15,078 bases of DNA from Candidatus Aminicenantota bacterium (lineage in GTDB: Bacteria > Acidobacteriota > Aminicenantia > UBA2199), in the NCBI GenBank assembly GCA_029939015.1, contig JAOZTV010000035.1:1-15078 (forward strand), read 5' to 3'. Below are positions 7,424 through 15,020 of this stretch, piece after piece. The translations under genes and the position numbers were made by a program. Under the pieces are notes generated by a model that worked only from the letters and a program-made list of their open reading frames with translations, was not told the DNA's origin and ran no database searches. Every line of letters starts with the position of its first letter. Positions within the stretch are counted from its first letter, which is position 1.

Positions 7424-8704
7424 TTATTTAAACTGGAATTTCCCAGTGGTAATTAAGAGACTGGTTTTGCTGTCGATCAGGTCGTAGATTGACTGAAGCT
7501 TGTTTAAGGCAGCATTCAAATATGCCAATTGAATATCCCGGTAATTAAAAGAGTTAATAAGACCAGAATTCACCCTTTCTTCAGATAATTTCAAACTGAG
7601 TGATGCGGTCTTCAACTGCTCATTTGAAACATTTAAGAGGGTTTTTCTGGTATTATAAAGGGCAAGAGTATCTCTGAGCTGCTTTTCCAGACTCACCTGG
7701 GCCTCCTTTAGACGCAAATCCCCCATTTTCTTGTTGATTTTTGCATTGGCAATTGCCAGACGGGTATTGCCACCATTGAAAATATTATAGGAAATTCCAA
7801 CATTCGCATAGCCGGTATAGGTGGAATAACCCGCAATAGTGCTGGATTGTGCTCCAGTATTTAATGAGAGAGTCGGCCATAAATTGCTCTTCTGAATGGA
7901 GACATCTTTTTGCAATATCTCCTGATTTATCTCAAGATTTTTCAAAGAACGGTTATGCCTGCTCATCTCTGCCCTCAATGTCTCCAGCTGAAATTTCTCG
8001 GATGGAATTTTAAACTTATCCGTCAATGTATAGATAATCTCTTCGGTATTGCCCAATAGACGATTTAACTCCCGCATGGCAGAGGAAAGAGTATTCTGCT
8101 GGGATATATAATTGGCCTCGTCCTGTAACATGGATGTTTTATACTGCAGCGAGGTATATGTTGTGGCGGCACCAAACTTTTTCTTTTCCAGTTCACGATC
8201 ATACCGATCCCTGGATAACGCCATCAACTCTTTTCTAATTTTCAATCTCTCCTGTTCCAGTTTTACCCGGTAATAAGACAGAATAATTCCCTGAACAGTA
8301 GCCTCCATGACAGTTTCAGCATTTCCAGAGCTGAGTTTTTCCTGCAATTCAAACTTCCCCTTTGTCATTTTTACCTTAAAACCACTGAACAAAGCCCAGT
8401 TTGAATCAATAGAAAAGCTATAGGTGGTACTGCCGTCTCCATCCCGCTCATTTGCAACCGCCTGAGAAGGAGTATTGGTATAGCGATTGTTTACACCAAC
8501 ACTTGAAGAAATGTTCGGATACCGCCCAGCTGCACCCCAGGAATTCCTGTTTTTTGATATGTTCACCTCTTCACGTACGATTTGTACCTGAAAATTATTT
8601 TTTAATCCATGTTTTATCGCCTCTTCAAGACTCAGAGGCTTGTCCTCTGCAAAATTCATCAAAGATGTTGATGCTATTAATAAAATTAAAATGATCTTTT
8701 TCAT
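7424..8704 (-). CDS. TolC-like outer membrane efflux protein
   Basis: The protein has 426 residues, slightly short for the family (usually 410-490). ATG 8704 follows AAGGAGG at normal distance. A signal peptide covers about residues 1-19. The mature part begins with the typical LSLEEAIKHGLKNNFQVQI opening of the outer membrane efflux protein fold, and two related helical halves follow (~25-215 and ~235-415), with alternating strand segments such as TYSFSIDSNWALFSG and YANVGISYNIFNGG. It should trimerise into the outer membrane channel and periplasmic tunnel of the exporter. There is no lipobox Cys. It starts 14 bases after the RND pump's stop, so it is the third gene of the operon MFP-RND-TolC. 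No clear terminator follows its stop before the regulator promoter candidate, so read-through into the two-component genes is possible. Confidence 0.92.
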   Translation of the reverse strand: MKKIILILLIASTSLMNFAEDKPLSLEEAIKHGLKNNFQVQIVREEVNISKNRNSWGAAGRYPNISSSVGVNNRYTNTPSQAVANERDGDGSTTYSFSIDSNWALFSGFKVKMTKGKFELQEKLSSGNAETVMEATVQGIILSYYRVKLEQERLKIRKELMALSRDRYDRELEKKKFGAATTYTSLQYKTSMLQDEANYISQQNTLSSAMRELNRLLGNTEEIIYTLTDKFKIPSEKFQLETLRAEMSRHNRSLKNLEINQEILQKDVSIQKSNLWPTLSLNTGAQSSTIAGYSTYTGYANVGISYNIFNGGNTRLAIANAKINKKMGDLRLKEAQVSLEKQLRDTLALYNTRKTLLNVSNEQLKTASLSLKLSEERVNSGLINSFNYRDIQLAYLNAALNKLQSIYDLIDSKTSLLITTGKFQFK

Positions 8705-8718
8705 AATCCTTTTCCTCC

Positions 8719-11700
8719 TTATATAACTTGGGGATCCATTTTTTTTTCAACAGATGTGTTTAATTCATTCTTCTGTAATACTTTTTTTTTAAAATCTTTG
8801 ATACGATCCAGTATCAGTAGCCAAGCAGGAAGCACCAACAGGGTAGTAAAGGTTGAGACAATTAACCCGTAGGCTAGCGAAACTGCCATCGGGATCACCA
8901 TCCTAGATGAAGAATTATTGGTGATAATCAATGGTGCCAGACCTGCAATCGTTGTCATTGAGGTTAATAAAATCGGACGAAACCGTGACATGGCTGCTTC
9001 ATAAACTATTGTTTTATAGTTGACTGATTTTTTTCTCCGATTATTGACCGTAGAGATCAGCACAATCGAATCATTGACCATCACTCCCATCAGGGCGACA
9101 ATACCAAGTATGGAAGGCATATCAATTGCAATACCATGGATAAAATGACCCCAGCCAACACCGATAAAACCGAATGGAACCATAGCAAATATCAGGAATG
9201 TCTGAGAAAAAGAACGAAATGTAAATATTACCACTGTTAAAAGTAGGATAAGTGTTACCGGCACAATGCTACCCATGGAATTATATGTTTTTCCCAGACG
9301 AGCATCCCTACCTCCAAAATAGAAAGAGATGGAGGGATATTTTTTTTTTATGGCCGGCAGGATTGTATTTCTGATAGCCTGTTTTATTTCTGAAATGGCA
9401 ACTGTTTCATCCTTATTGTCCGCCTGTATCGTAATCTGTCGACGTCCATCAAGATGTTTTATGTTTTCAAAATTACGTTCAAATGATAAATGTGCAATCT
9501 CTTTAAGCGGGATATTCCGTCCATCCTGTAGTCGGATCCGCATGTTTTCCAGTTTGCCAATTGATGATCTGTCCGCCTTATTCATCCTTACCCAGACCTT
9601 AACTTCATCCTGCCCCCGATGGAGTCGCTGTACCTCATAACCAAATACTCCTTTACGAACAGCACTCATCACCATGTCTGTATCCAGCCCCAGAAGATAA
9701 GCCTGGTCTTTCAGGCGGATATTTATTTCCCGCATGCCGGTATTATAGTCATCCTCAACATTCTTAAGACCTGCCAGTTTATTCAATTCACTCTTCAATT
9801 CAATCCTGGCCTTTTCGATTTCTTCAAGGTTGTGACTCATAATAGAGATGGACACTGGTTTCCCAAACTGACTTGTCTGTTGATAATTTACCCTTTCAGC
9901 TTCTGGAATTTCCCCCACTTCTTTCTGGAGGGCATTTGAAAATTCTGCAGAGTGATAGAGACGTTCCTCTGATTCCTGCAATAGCACTGTGATGGATCCA
10001 GAACGGGATGAGTTGATCTGTTTGTTAATATTCCGAATCGTTTTACCGGTAGTTTTATGTTTTGGATCAAATTTCCCTGCCACTACTATAGCTTTTTTTT
10101 CAATATTATTCAATATGGACAGGGTCTGCTTTTCAGTAGAACCGGCAGGCAGTTCCAGAGAAATCTGTAGAAAACTCTTATCTTCAATATTCGGATCGCC
10201 GGATTTAATAATTCCCCCTTTAAATGCACCAAAGGTTATCAATAAAAGTCCAATAGGAATAATGATTGTAATCAATTTATGATCCAGCGCCAGACGGAGA
10301 ACCGGTTCAAATATTCTATCTCTTAATCCGGACATCAGACCTGTGAATTTTTTTTCAATCCACGAGGGTTTCACATGCCCTTTCAATGCCCTTGAATGAC
10401 CAATATGAGCTGGCAGGATAAAGGCCGCTTCAATCAATGAAAACGCCAGTGAAGCGATTACAACAAAGGCCATCTCCTTAAAGAGCTCCCCCATCATCCC
10501 GTCCAGAAAGAAAAATGCCCCAAAGGCAATAATAGTAGTCAGAACCGCAGCAAAAACAGCAGGGATAACTTCCATTGTACCATCAAGTGCCGCCTTCAGA
10601 TTGGATTTCCCCTTTTCAAAATGCTGATATATATTTTCTGCAATGACAATACCATCGTCCACCAGAATACCGATAACCAAAATCATACCGAACATTGAGA
10701 CCCGGTTCAGAGTGATACCCATCATGGCGCCAACCATGAACATACCGAAAAAAGAGAGGGGAATACTGATCGCCACCCAGAAGGAAAGCCGGTAATTCAA
10801 AGCAAATGAGAGAAAGATAATGACCAGAATAAATCCGGTGAATCCGTTACTCAATAGAACTCCCTGCATGGACTTGATATCTTCTGAACGATCATCAAAT
10901 AATGTCAACTTTACCTCTTTATTTTTCTGATTAAATCTAGCAGTATATGCTTTTATCTCATCGGATATCTTAATAATATCCTGTTTGGCGGTATGTTTGA
11001 TTGTGAACATAATGGAAGTCTTCCCATCCAGAAAGAAACTGTTCGGATCCTCTGCCCAGGTATCTTTGATATCCGCCACATCATCTAATCGGACGACTCC
11101 ACCATCCTCATTTGTTCTCAATACGATATTTTTCAATCCCTCTGCATAATATTTCTTCAGCCTGGCTCTGATCCGGAGCTCTTCAGTCTCTCCTCGCATG
11201 GTACCACCAGTAATATCCATATTTGTTTTTTTAACAGCAGAATATACCTCGTCCAGGGTCATATTAAATCGTTGGAGATCGTCTTCTCTAACAGAAATTT
11301 CAATCTCTTCTCCGGGAAATCCGCTAAGTGTTAATTTTGATATCCCTGGCAATTGCCTGAGCTCATCCTCAACGATACGTGCACGGGCTTTTAACGCCCT
11401 CAGTTCCATATCCCCGCTTAAGGCAAATTGTACAGCAGTGGTAGTAAATTCCAGGATCCGGACATTGGCAGGTTCCATACCTGAAGGGAATGATACAATA
11501 CCGTCAACGGCATTTTTCACATCTTGATAGACCACATTTACATCATAGCCACTTTCGAGTTCAACCAACACCTGACCGGCATTTTCACTTGAAGTGGAGG
11601 TGGTTTTTTCAATACCGGAGATTCCCTTCAAATTATTTTCAATTTGAAGAATAATACCTCTCTCGATTTCTTCTGGAGATGCCCCAGGATAAGTGGCAGA

Positions 11701-11844
11701 GACAACGATCATTCCCGGATCTACCTGAGGCATCAAAGTGGATCGGAGCCCCTTCAATCCGAAGAATCCCATTAATACAATGAGTATTACCAGTACATTT
11801 CCAGCAAATGGATTTTTTATAAAATAATCAATTAAACGTTTCAT
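8719..11844 (-). CDS. RND efflux pump, inner membrane permease
   Basis: A 1041-residue AcrB/MexB-type transporter of normal length with the duplicated RND plan: TM1 (~13-30), first periplasmic loop, TM2-6 (~333-480), a break near TM7 (~523-543), second periplasmic loop, and TM8-12 (~858-1012). Asp396-Asp397 in TM4 (ILVDDGIV) match the proton-relay pair of AcrB. In TM10 the segment GVMVNDSIVLI places Asn924 where AcrB has its relay Lys, so the proton path differs from classical drug pumps; similar VND/VNN variants are common in other RND branches. ATG 11844 has GAAGG eight bases upstream. It couples proton influx to export of an unknown substrate through the adjacent MFP and TolC-like channel. 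The TM4 motif does not clearly identify it as a heavy-metal pump, so substrate class is left open. Composition is GC-richer than the flanking genes outside this operon. Confidence 0.95.
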   Translation of the reverse strand: MKRLIDYFIKNPFAGNVLVILIVLMGFFGLKGLRSTLMPQVDPGMIVVSATYPGASPEEIERGIILQIENNLKGISGIEKTTSTSSENAGQVLVELESGYDVNVVYQDVKNAVDGIVSFPSGMEPANVRILEFTTTAVQFALSGDMELRALKARARIVEDELRQLPGISKLTLSGFPGEEIEISVREDDLQRFNMTLDEVYSAVKKTNMDITGGTMRGETEELRIRARLKKYYAEGLKNIVLRTNEDGGVVRLDDVADIKDTWAEDPNSFFLDGKTSIMFTIKHTAKQDIIKISDEIKAYTARFNQKNKEVKLTLFDDRSEDIKSMQGVLLSNGFTGFILVIIFLSFALNYRLSFWVAISIPLSFFGMFMVGAMMGITLNRVSMFGMILVIGILVDDGIVIAENIYQHFEKGKSNLKAALDGTMEVIPAVFAAVLTTIIAFGAFFFLDGMMGELFKEMAFVVIASLAFSLIEAAFILPAHIGHSRALKGHVKPSWIEKKFTGLMSGLRDRIFEPVLRLALDHKLITIIIPIGLLLITFGAFKGGIIKSGDPNIEDKSFLQISLELPAGSTEKQTLSILNNIEKKAIVVAGKFDPKHKTTGKTIRNINKQINSSRSGSITVLLQESEERLYHSAEFSNALQKEVGEIPEAERVNYQQTSQFGKPVSISIMSHNLEEIEKARIELKSELNKLAGLKNVEDDYNTGMREINIRLKDQAYLLGLDTDMVMSAVRKGVFGYEVQRLHRGQDEVKVWVRMNKADRSSIGKLENMRIRLQDGRNIPLKEIAHLSFERNFENIKHLDGRRQITIQADNKDETVAISEIKQAIRNTILPAIKKKYPSISFYFGGRDARLGKTYNSMGSIVPVTLILLLTVVIFTFRSFSQTFLIFAMVPFGFIGVGWGHFIHGIAIDMPSILGIVALMGVMVNDSIVLISTVNNRRKKSVNYKTIVYEAAMSRFRPILLTSMTTIAGLAPLIITNNSSSRMVIPMAVSLAYGLIVSTFTTLLVLPAWLLILDRIKDFKKKVLQKNELNTSVEKKMDPQVI

Positions 11845-11895
11845 CTTTTTTTCCTTCTATTTTAAATTTAAAAAATTGGTTTTTTAAACGAATCT

Positions 11896-13014
11896 TTAAG
11901 GTTTGATCTTTTGTACCCGGACTGACATCCCTTTGGATAATCCTGAGATTTTCAACGGCAATTCTGTTCCGTTATCAAGCCCATTCACAAGAACCGTTTC
12001 ATCCCTGTACTGAACAATAGTTATCGGCATAATGTCAATTTTTGACTGCCTGATTACCATCACCGAGTTCTGATTAACCAGCAGTTTCCTGGGAATTTCT
12101 ACTGTTTTAACCGCAAGGTCCGAAATAATATCCCCTTTCAAATACATTCCCTCTTTCAGGTTCTTCCCTCTGACAGAAACAAAGATTTTTAAGGTCCGGG
12201 TTTTGCTGTCAATGCTGTCAGAGATCCGACTGACCTTTCCTGTCCATGTTCCGGCAATATCATCTGATGAGAGTTCAACGGAATCGCCAATATGAACCAG
12301 AAGGGTTTCACTAAGTTTGATATATGTTTCCATATAATAATGACTTGTATCAATAAACTCGCCCAATTTCTGACCGGCTCTTACCAGAGTTCCAGGCTTG
12401 ATAAGACTGGAGGTAACAACTCCGTTAAACGGCGCCTTAAGATTATATTTCTTTAATTTTTCTTCCATCCCTGCAATATCGTAATAGAGTTTATAGATGT
12501 TTTGTGAAGATAGAAAGTATTTTTCCTGATCTGTCTGAGCTCTGGGCAGTGGAGCCATTGTTTTATCCAATTCAAAATTAGACAGAAATGTTTTGAATCG
12601 TTTATATGCATCTGGATAATCAATCTTCAAATCAGGCAATACCTGTGCGATCTGATTCATAAAACTGCTCTTCTGAGCCTTAATTGATTTATAGAATTCA
12701 TCAGATTTAATCCTCACTAGAGATTCACTCTTTTTAAATCCTATACCTTCAAGAAAAGGTCTACTGCTTTTCTGAAGGATACCATTTACCTCTGAGTAGA
12801 GTTCAATCCTATTCTCAGCTGTCAAATTACCGATAACCGATACCCGAGCCTTTATGTTTCGGTTCTCAACAGACCGAGTCAGAACCAGAACCGGTTTTGC
12901 TTCTATTTTTTTTCTCTCCGGTGCTTTTTTCATTCCTGCGAGCATCATTGTAACACCAACTGAAGCTGCAAGAACCATTATACCTATTATTAAAGTAAAA
13001 AATTTCTTTTTCAT
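11896..13014 (-). CDS. RND efflux periplasmic adaptor (membrane fusion protein)
   Basis: 372 residues from ATG 13014, which has GGAGG five bases upstream; the frame is open to 13119 but the upstream extension has no ribosome site and would hide the N-terminal membrane segment (~4-27). No lipobox Cys, so it is anchored by that helix, not by lipid. Following are a beta strand and first half of the lipoyl domain (~50-80), a short helical hairpin (~100-190) with LPDLKIDYPDAYKRF and PLPRAQTDQEKYFLS, the second lipoyl half (APFNGVV, GTLVRAGQKLGEFID, ~194-223), a beta barrel and membrane-proximal domain. This hairpin and lipoyl wording recall adaptors I know from Bacteroidota; that is memory, not a search. 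It bridges the pump and the TolC-like channel and is the first gene of the operon, 51 bases ahead of the pump. Confidence 0.92.
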   Translation of the reverse strand: MKKKFFTLIIGIMVLAASVGVTMMLAGMKKAPERKKIEAKPVLVLTRSVENRNIKARVSVIGNLTAENRIELYSEVNGILQKSSRPFLEGIGFKKSESLVRIKSDEFYKSIKAQKSSFMNQIAQVLPDLKIDYPDAYKRFKTFLSNFELDKTMAPLPRAQTDQEKYFLSSQNIYKLYYDIAGMEEKLKKYNLKAPFNGVVTSSLIKPGTLVRAGQKLGEFIDTSHYYMETYIKLSETLLVHIGDSVELSSDDIAGTWTGKVSRISDSIDSKTRTLKIFVSVRGKNLKEGMYLKGDIISDLAVKTVEIPRKLLVNQNSVMVIRQSKIDIMPITIVQYRDETVLVNGLDNGTELPLKISGLSKGMSVRVQKIKP

Positions 13015-13041
13015 TTTATCCTCCAATTTCAACACAATAAT

Positions 13042-13070
13042 AATATACCAACATGAAAATAAGATGAAAA
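13042..13070 (-). promoter_or_regulatory. Promoter candidate for the efflux operon
   Basis: On the minus strand TTTTCA (13070-13065), 17 bases, then TATATT (13047-13042). The start would lie near 13035 and give a short leader with GGAGG just before ATG 13014. The -35 match is only partial. Confidence 0.4.
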
Positions 13071-13131
13071 AATGTAGTTTTTCCTTTTTTTTATTTACTT
13101 GAGCTAATTGCAAAAACACATTTTGCTACAA

Positions 13132-13153
13132 TTCTTGATGGCATTTTCAAGAA
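13132..13153. promoter_or_regulatory. Perfect inverted repeat, candidate operator
   Basis: TTCTTGA (13132-13138) and TCAAGAA (13147-13153) form a perfect 7-bp inverted repeat with an 8-base spacer in the region between the divergent efflux operon and the MinD-FHA gene. It ends one base before the -35 of the rightward promoter candidate, a typical place for an activator or repressor. It has no T-tract, so a terminator is unlikely. Confidence 0.4.
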
Positions 13154-13154
13154 G

Positions 13155-13183
13155 TTGATTATTTATTTTTGTTATGATATATT
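13155..13183 (+). promoter_or_regulatory. Promoter candidate for the MinD-FHA gene
   Basis: TTGATT (13155-13160), 17 bases, then TATATT (13178-13183), with an extended TG at 13175-13176 placed one base before the -10. Transcription would begin near 13190, about 55 bases before ATG 13245. It is the best sigma-70-like match in this intergenic region. Confidence 0.5.
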
Positions 13184-13244
13184 AGCTATTGTTTGAAGAA
13201 ATATATTATTTTATTAAAGAAAACTATCAGGGAAATTGATTAAT

Positions 13245-14573
13245 ATGGATAATGTCAGTAAGGTTTCACCTATTATATGGGCCGTAGCAGGCGGGAAAGG
13301 AGGTACTGGGAAAAGTTTTTTTACCAGTGCAATGGGAATGTTCTTGTCTCAAATGGGAAACAGAACCATATTAATAGATTCTGATCTGGGAGCTGCAAAC
13401 CTGCATTCATTTTTGGGTATCAAAAGGCCTCTTTATTCACTTTCTGATTTTTTTGATAAAAATTTTGAACTTGAAGAGATCATACTTGAAACAAATTTAG
13501 AAAACCTTAGTTTTATTTCTGGAGATATTAATTCCTTTTCTCCATATAGTATAAAACATTTTCAAAAGAAAAAATTTTTTAATCATCTATTAAAACTGAA
13601 TTTTAAATATATTCTTATTGACCTTGGAGCAGGTTCATCTCTTAATACAATAGACACCTTTTTATTAGCAGATAAAATGGTAGTTGTAATAACTCCTCAA
13701 ATAACTTCTTATGACAATTTATATCTTTTTATAACAAAATTTCTTTTTAGAAAAATTGGCAATGTTCTGAAGGAAAAGCAATTAGATGATTCTGTTGATT
13801 CTATATGGAAAAAAAGAAATGAAGTAAATATAGTGTCTTTTAAAGATTATATTTTCCATTTAAAATCAATTTCTGAAGATGTAAGCGAGGCTATTGATAA
13901 GGCTCTATCAGAAACAGAGATAAATATTGTTTTGAATCAGACAAGAACCCAAATGGATATTAAAAAAGGAATATCTATAAAAAATGCGATAATGAAATAT
14001 TTCTCTATTTCAGCAATATATACAGGTTTTATCGGTTATGATGATCGACTATGGAAATCCATTCATCTGCCATTTTCAGTCTTAAATTCTAATACATCTA
14101 TATCATCAGAAATAATAACTGCTTTTAATAATTTACTTTCCAATAATTCATTGACCATAGAAAAAAATCCTTTTAAAAAAGCTGAAAATTCATTAATCAC
14201 TTTGACACCAGGTTCTAGGTCAGCTTTAGGAATAATGAATAACCAAAGCTCAGTTAATTTAGATAAATTCCCATATAGAGTCGGCCGTAAATCAGATAAG
14301 TTTTTAGAATCAATCAAAAATAATAATAATTTGAACCTTTATGACATACCTCCTTATTCAATCTCAAGATCTCATTTTACAATATCAAAAAAAGAAAACA
14401 GATATTATTTTGAAGATAATGGCAGTAAACTTGGTACAATTGTTAATGGCAAGAGGATTGGAGGTAACGGTAATAATTCAAAAATAGTTCTGTTAAGGGA
14501 TGGAACCAATACTTTAAAATTTGGTGAAATTAGAAGAAATCTGATTTTTTCACTAAAAATAAATGAAATTTAA
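13245..14573 (+). CDS. MinD/ParA-like ATPase fused to a C-terminal FHA domain
   Basis: 442 residues from ATG 13245; a TTG at 13236 is possible, but ribosome binding is weak for either (AGGG at 13229-13232). The N-terminus has the deviant Walker A GGKGGTGKS (16-24, signature Lys18), the ILIDSDLGAANLH switch segment (Asp45, Asp47) and Walker B YILIDLGAG (Asp126), as in MinD, FlhG and related ATPases. No C-terminal amphipathic membrane helix is seen; instead a ~25-residue linker leads to an FHA domain (~340-442) with VGRKSD, the phosphothreonine-binding core SRSHF (374-378), and DNGSKLGT..NG. The family knowledge is that MinD-type dimers position complexes and FHA domains bind phosphothreonine, so this may link localisation to a Ser/Thr kinase. 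No kinase is in the window. Extremely AT-rich, unlike the adjacent efflux operon, from which it is transcribed divergently. Confidence 0.9.
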   Translation: MDNVSKVSPIIWAVAGGKGGTGKSFFTSAMGMFLSQMGNRTILIDSDLGAANLHSFLGIKRPLYSLSDFFDKNFELEEIILETNLENLSFISGDINSFSPYSIKHFQKKKFFNHLLKLNFKYILIDLGAGSSLNTIDTFLLADKMVVVITPQITSYDNLYLFITKFLFRKIGNVLKEKQLDDSVDSIWKKRNEVNIVSFKDYIFHLKSISEDVSEAIDKALSETEINIVLNQTRTQMDIKKGISIKNAIMKYFSISAIYTGFIGYDDRLWKSIHLPFSVLNSNTSISSEIITAFNNLLSNNSLTIEKNPFKKAENSLITLTPGSRSALGIMNNQSSVNLDKFPYRVGRKSDKFLESIKNNNNLNLYDIPPYSISRSHFTISKKENRYYFEDNGSKLGTIVNGKRIGGNGNNSKIVLLRDGTNTLKFGEIRRNLIFSLKINEI

Positions 14574-14683
14574 AACTACAAGATAAGATTAATCATATCG
14601 TTAATACCAATGTTGAAACACATTATTTGGATACGGCTATTATATCGATGTTGTTCGTATTGTTTATAATTAAGTTAGATGTG

Positions 14684-14769
14684 AAAAAAATCGGTCTTGT
14701 ATAATGTTTTTTAAGGGTTTTAAGTATTTAATATGTATATATTAAATGTATAGACCGAACGTTTTTTTT
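14684..14769 (+). terminator. Nested stem-loop with T-tract, possible terminator
   Basis: A7 then TCGGTCT (14691-14697) pairs perfectly with AGACCGA (14752-14758), followed by ACG and eight T (14762-14769). The flanking A and T runs could extend the stem. Inside the 54-base loop is a second perfect hairpin, ATTTAATAT (14726-14734), loop GTAT, ATATTAAAT (14739-14747). It lies ~110 bases after the MinD-FHA stop and could end that transcript; the A/T flanks would let it act in both directions. The long loop is unusual for a simple terminator, so a structured RNA is an alternative. Confidence 0.45.
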
Positions 14770-14807
14770 AAACAAATAAAAATAAAAGAATGAAGCAAAA
14801 TTATAAA

Positions 14808-14836
14808 TTGCAGGTTTTACATAAGTTGAGTATAAT
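14808..14836 (+). promoter_or_regulatory. Promoter-like sequence before the 25-codon relic
   Basis: TTGCAG (14808-14813), exactly 17 bases, then a consensus TATAAT (14831-14836). It stands 23 bases before the ATG of the short frame at 14860. It is the cleanest sigma-70-like match in the right-hand intergenic region. Confidence 0.5.
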
Positions 14837-14859
14837 ACATAATGCAAAAAATAAATAAT

Positions 14860-14937
14860 ATGGATCACGCAATTCTACTGACCAGTCATAAAGTATCATC
14901 GGCAGAAACAGATATGTATAACCGACTGAGCATTTAG
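14860..14937 (+). pseudogene. Short frame, possible relic of an acyl-thioesterase-like gene
   Basis: A 25-codon frame from ATG 14860 to TAG 14935-14937. Its product ends in SSAETDMYNRLSI. This recalls the start of hot-dog thioesterases of the acyl-ACP type, where a strand leads into an E-T-D or similar segment followed by a small hydrophobic residue and a helix. The frame stops exactly where that helix would begin and is followed within ~30 bases by the tandem repeat and TGGCACC element. It has a good promoter-like sequence but no ribosome binding site. A genuine small peptide is also possible. The family call is weak. Confidence 0.3.
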
Positions 14938-14966
14938 AGGTAAAATCGAATTTTAATTAACAACCA

Positions 14967-14996
14967 GCCAAAAAATTGGCCTCAAAAAATTGGCCT
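14967..14996 (+). repeat. Perfect 14-bp tandem repeat with hairpin potential
   Basis: CAAAAAATTGGCCT occurs twice back to back at 14969-14982 and 14983-14996. The first copy with its left flank also forms GCCAA-AAAA-TTGGC (14967-14980), a 5-bp stem with a four-base loop. The second copy runs directly into TGGCACC, so it is probably part of the same repetitive element. Confidence 0.6.
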
Positions 14997-15020
14997 GGCA
15001 CCAAAGTTCTCCAAAGTTCC
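14996..15020 (+). repeat. Interspersed TGGCACC-headed repeat, right copy
   Basis: TGGCACC (14996-15002) is followed by AAAGTTCT (15003-15010) and AAAGTTCC (15013-15020). It has the same orientation and design as the left-hand copy at 55-94, with G in place of A at the fourth position of each unit and one unit fewer. It ends at the stop codon of a possible minus-strand gene. Confidence 0.55.

Noticed and set aside
12854..13102. Plus-strand frame opposite the adaptor gene.
   Set aside because: It is a shadow of the adaptor coding strand with low-complexity Phe-rich sequence and no ribosome site. The same reasoning rejects the other frames lying opposite or inside the kinase, TolC-like, pump and MinD-FHA genes.
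13015..13119. N-terminal extension of the membrane fusion protein up to 13119.
   Set aside because: ATG 13014 has GGAGG at 5 bases and starts the membrane anchor; the extension overlaps the likely promoter and has no ribosome site.
14574..14683. Simple hairpins such as ATACG...CGTAT just after the MinD-FHA gene.
   Set aside because: The stem is five pairs with a 20-base loop and no T-tract, so it is not distinguishable from chance.
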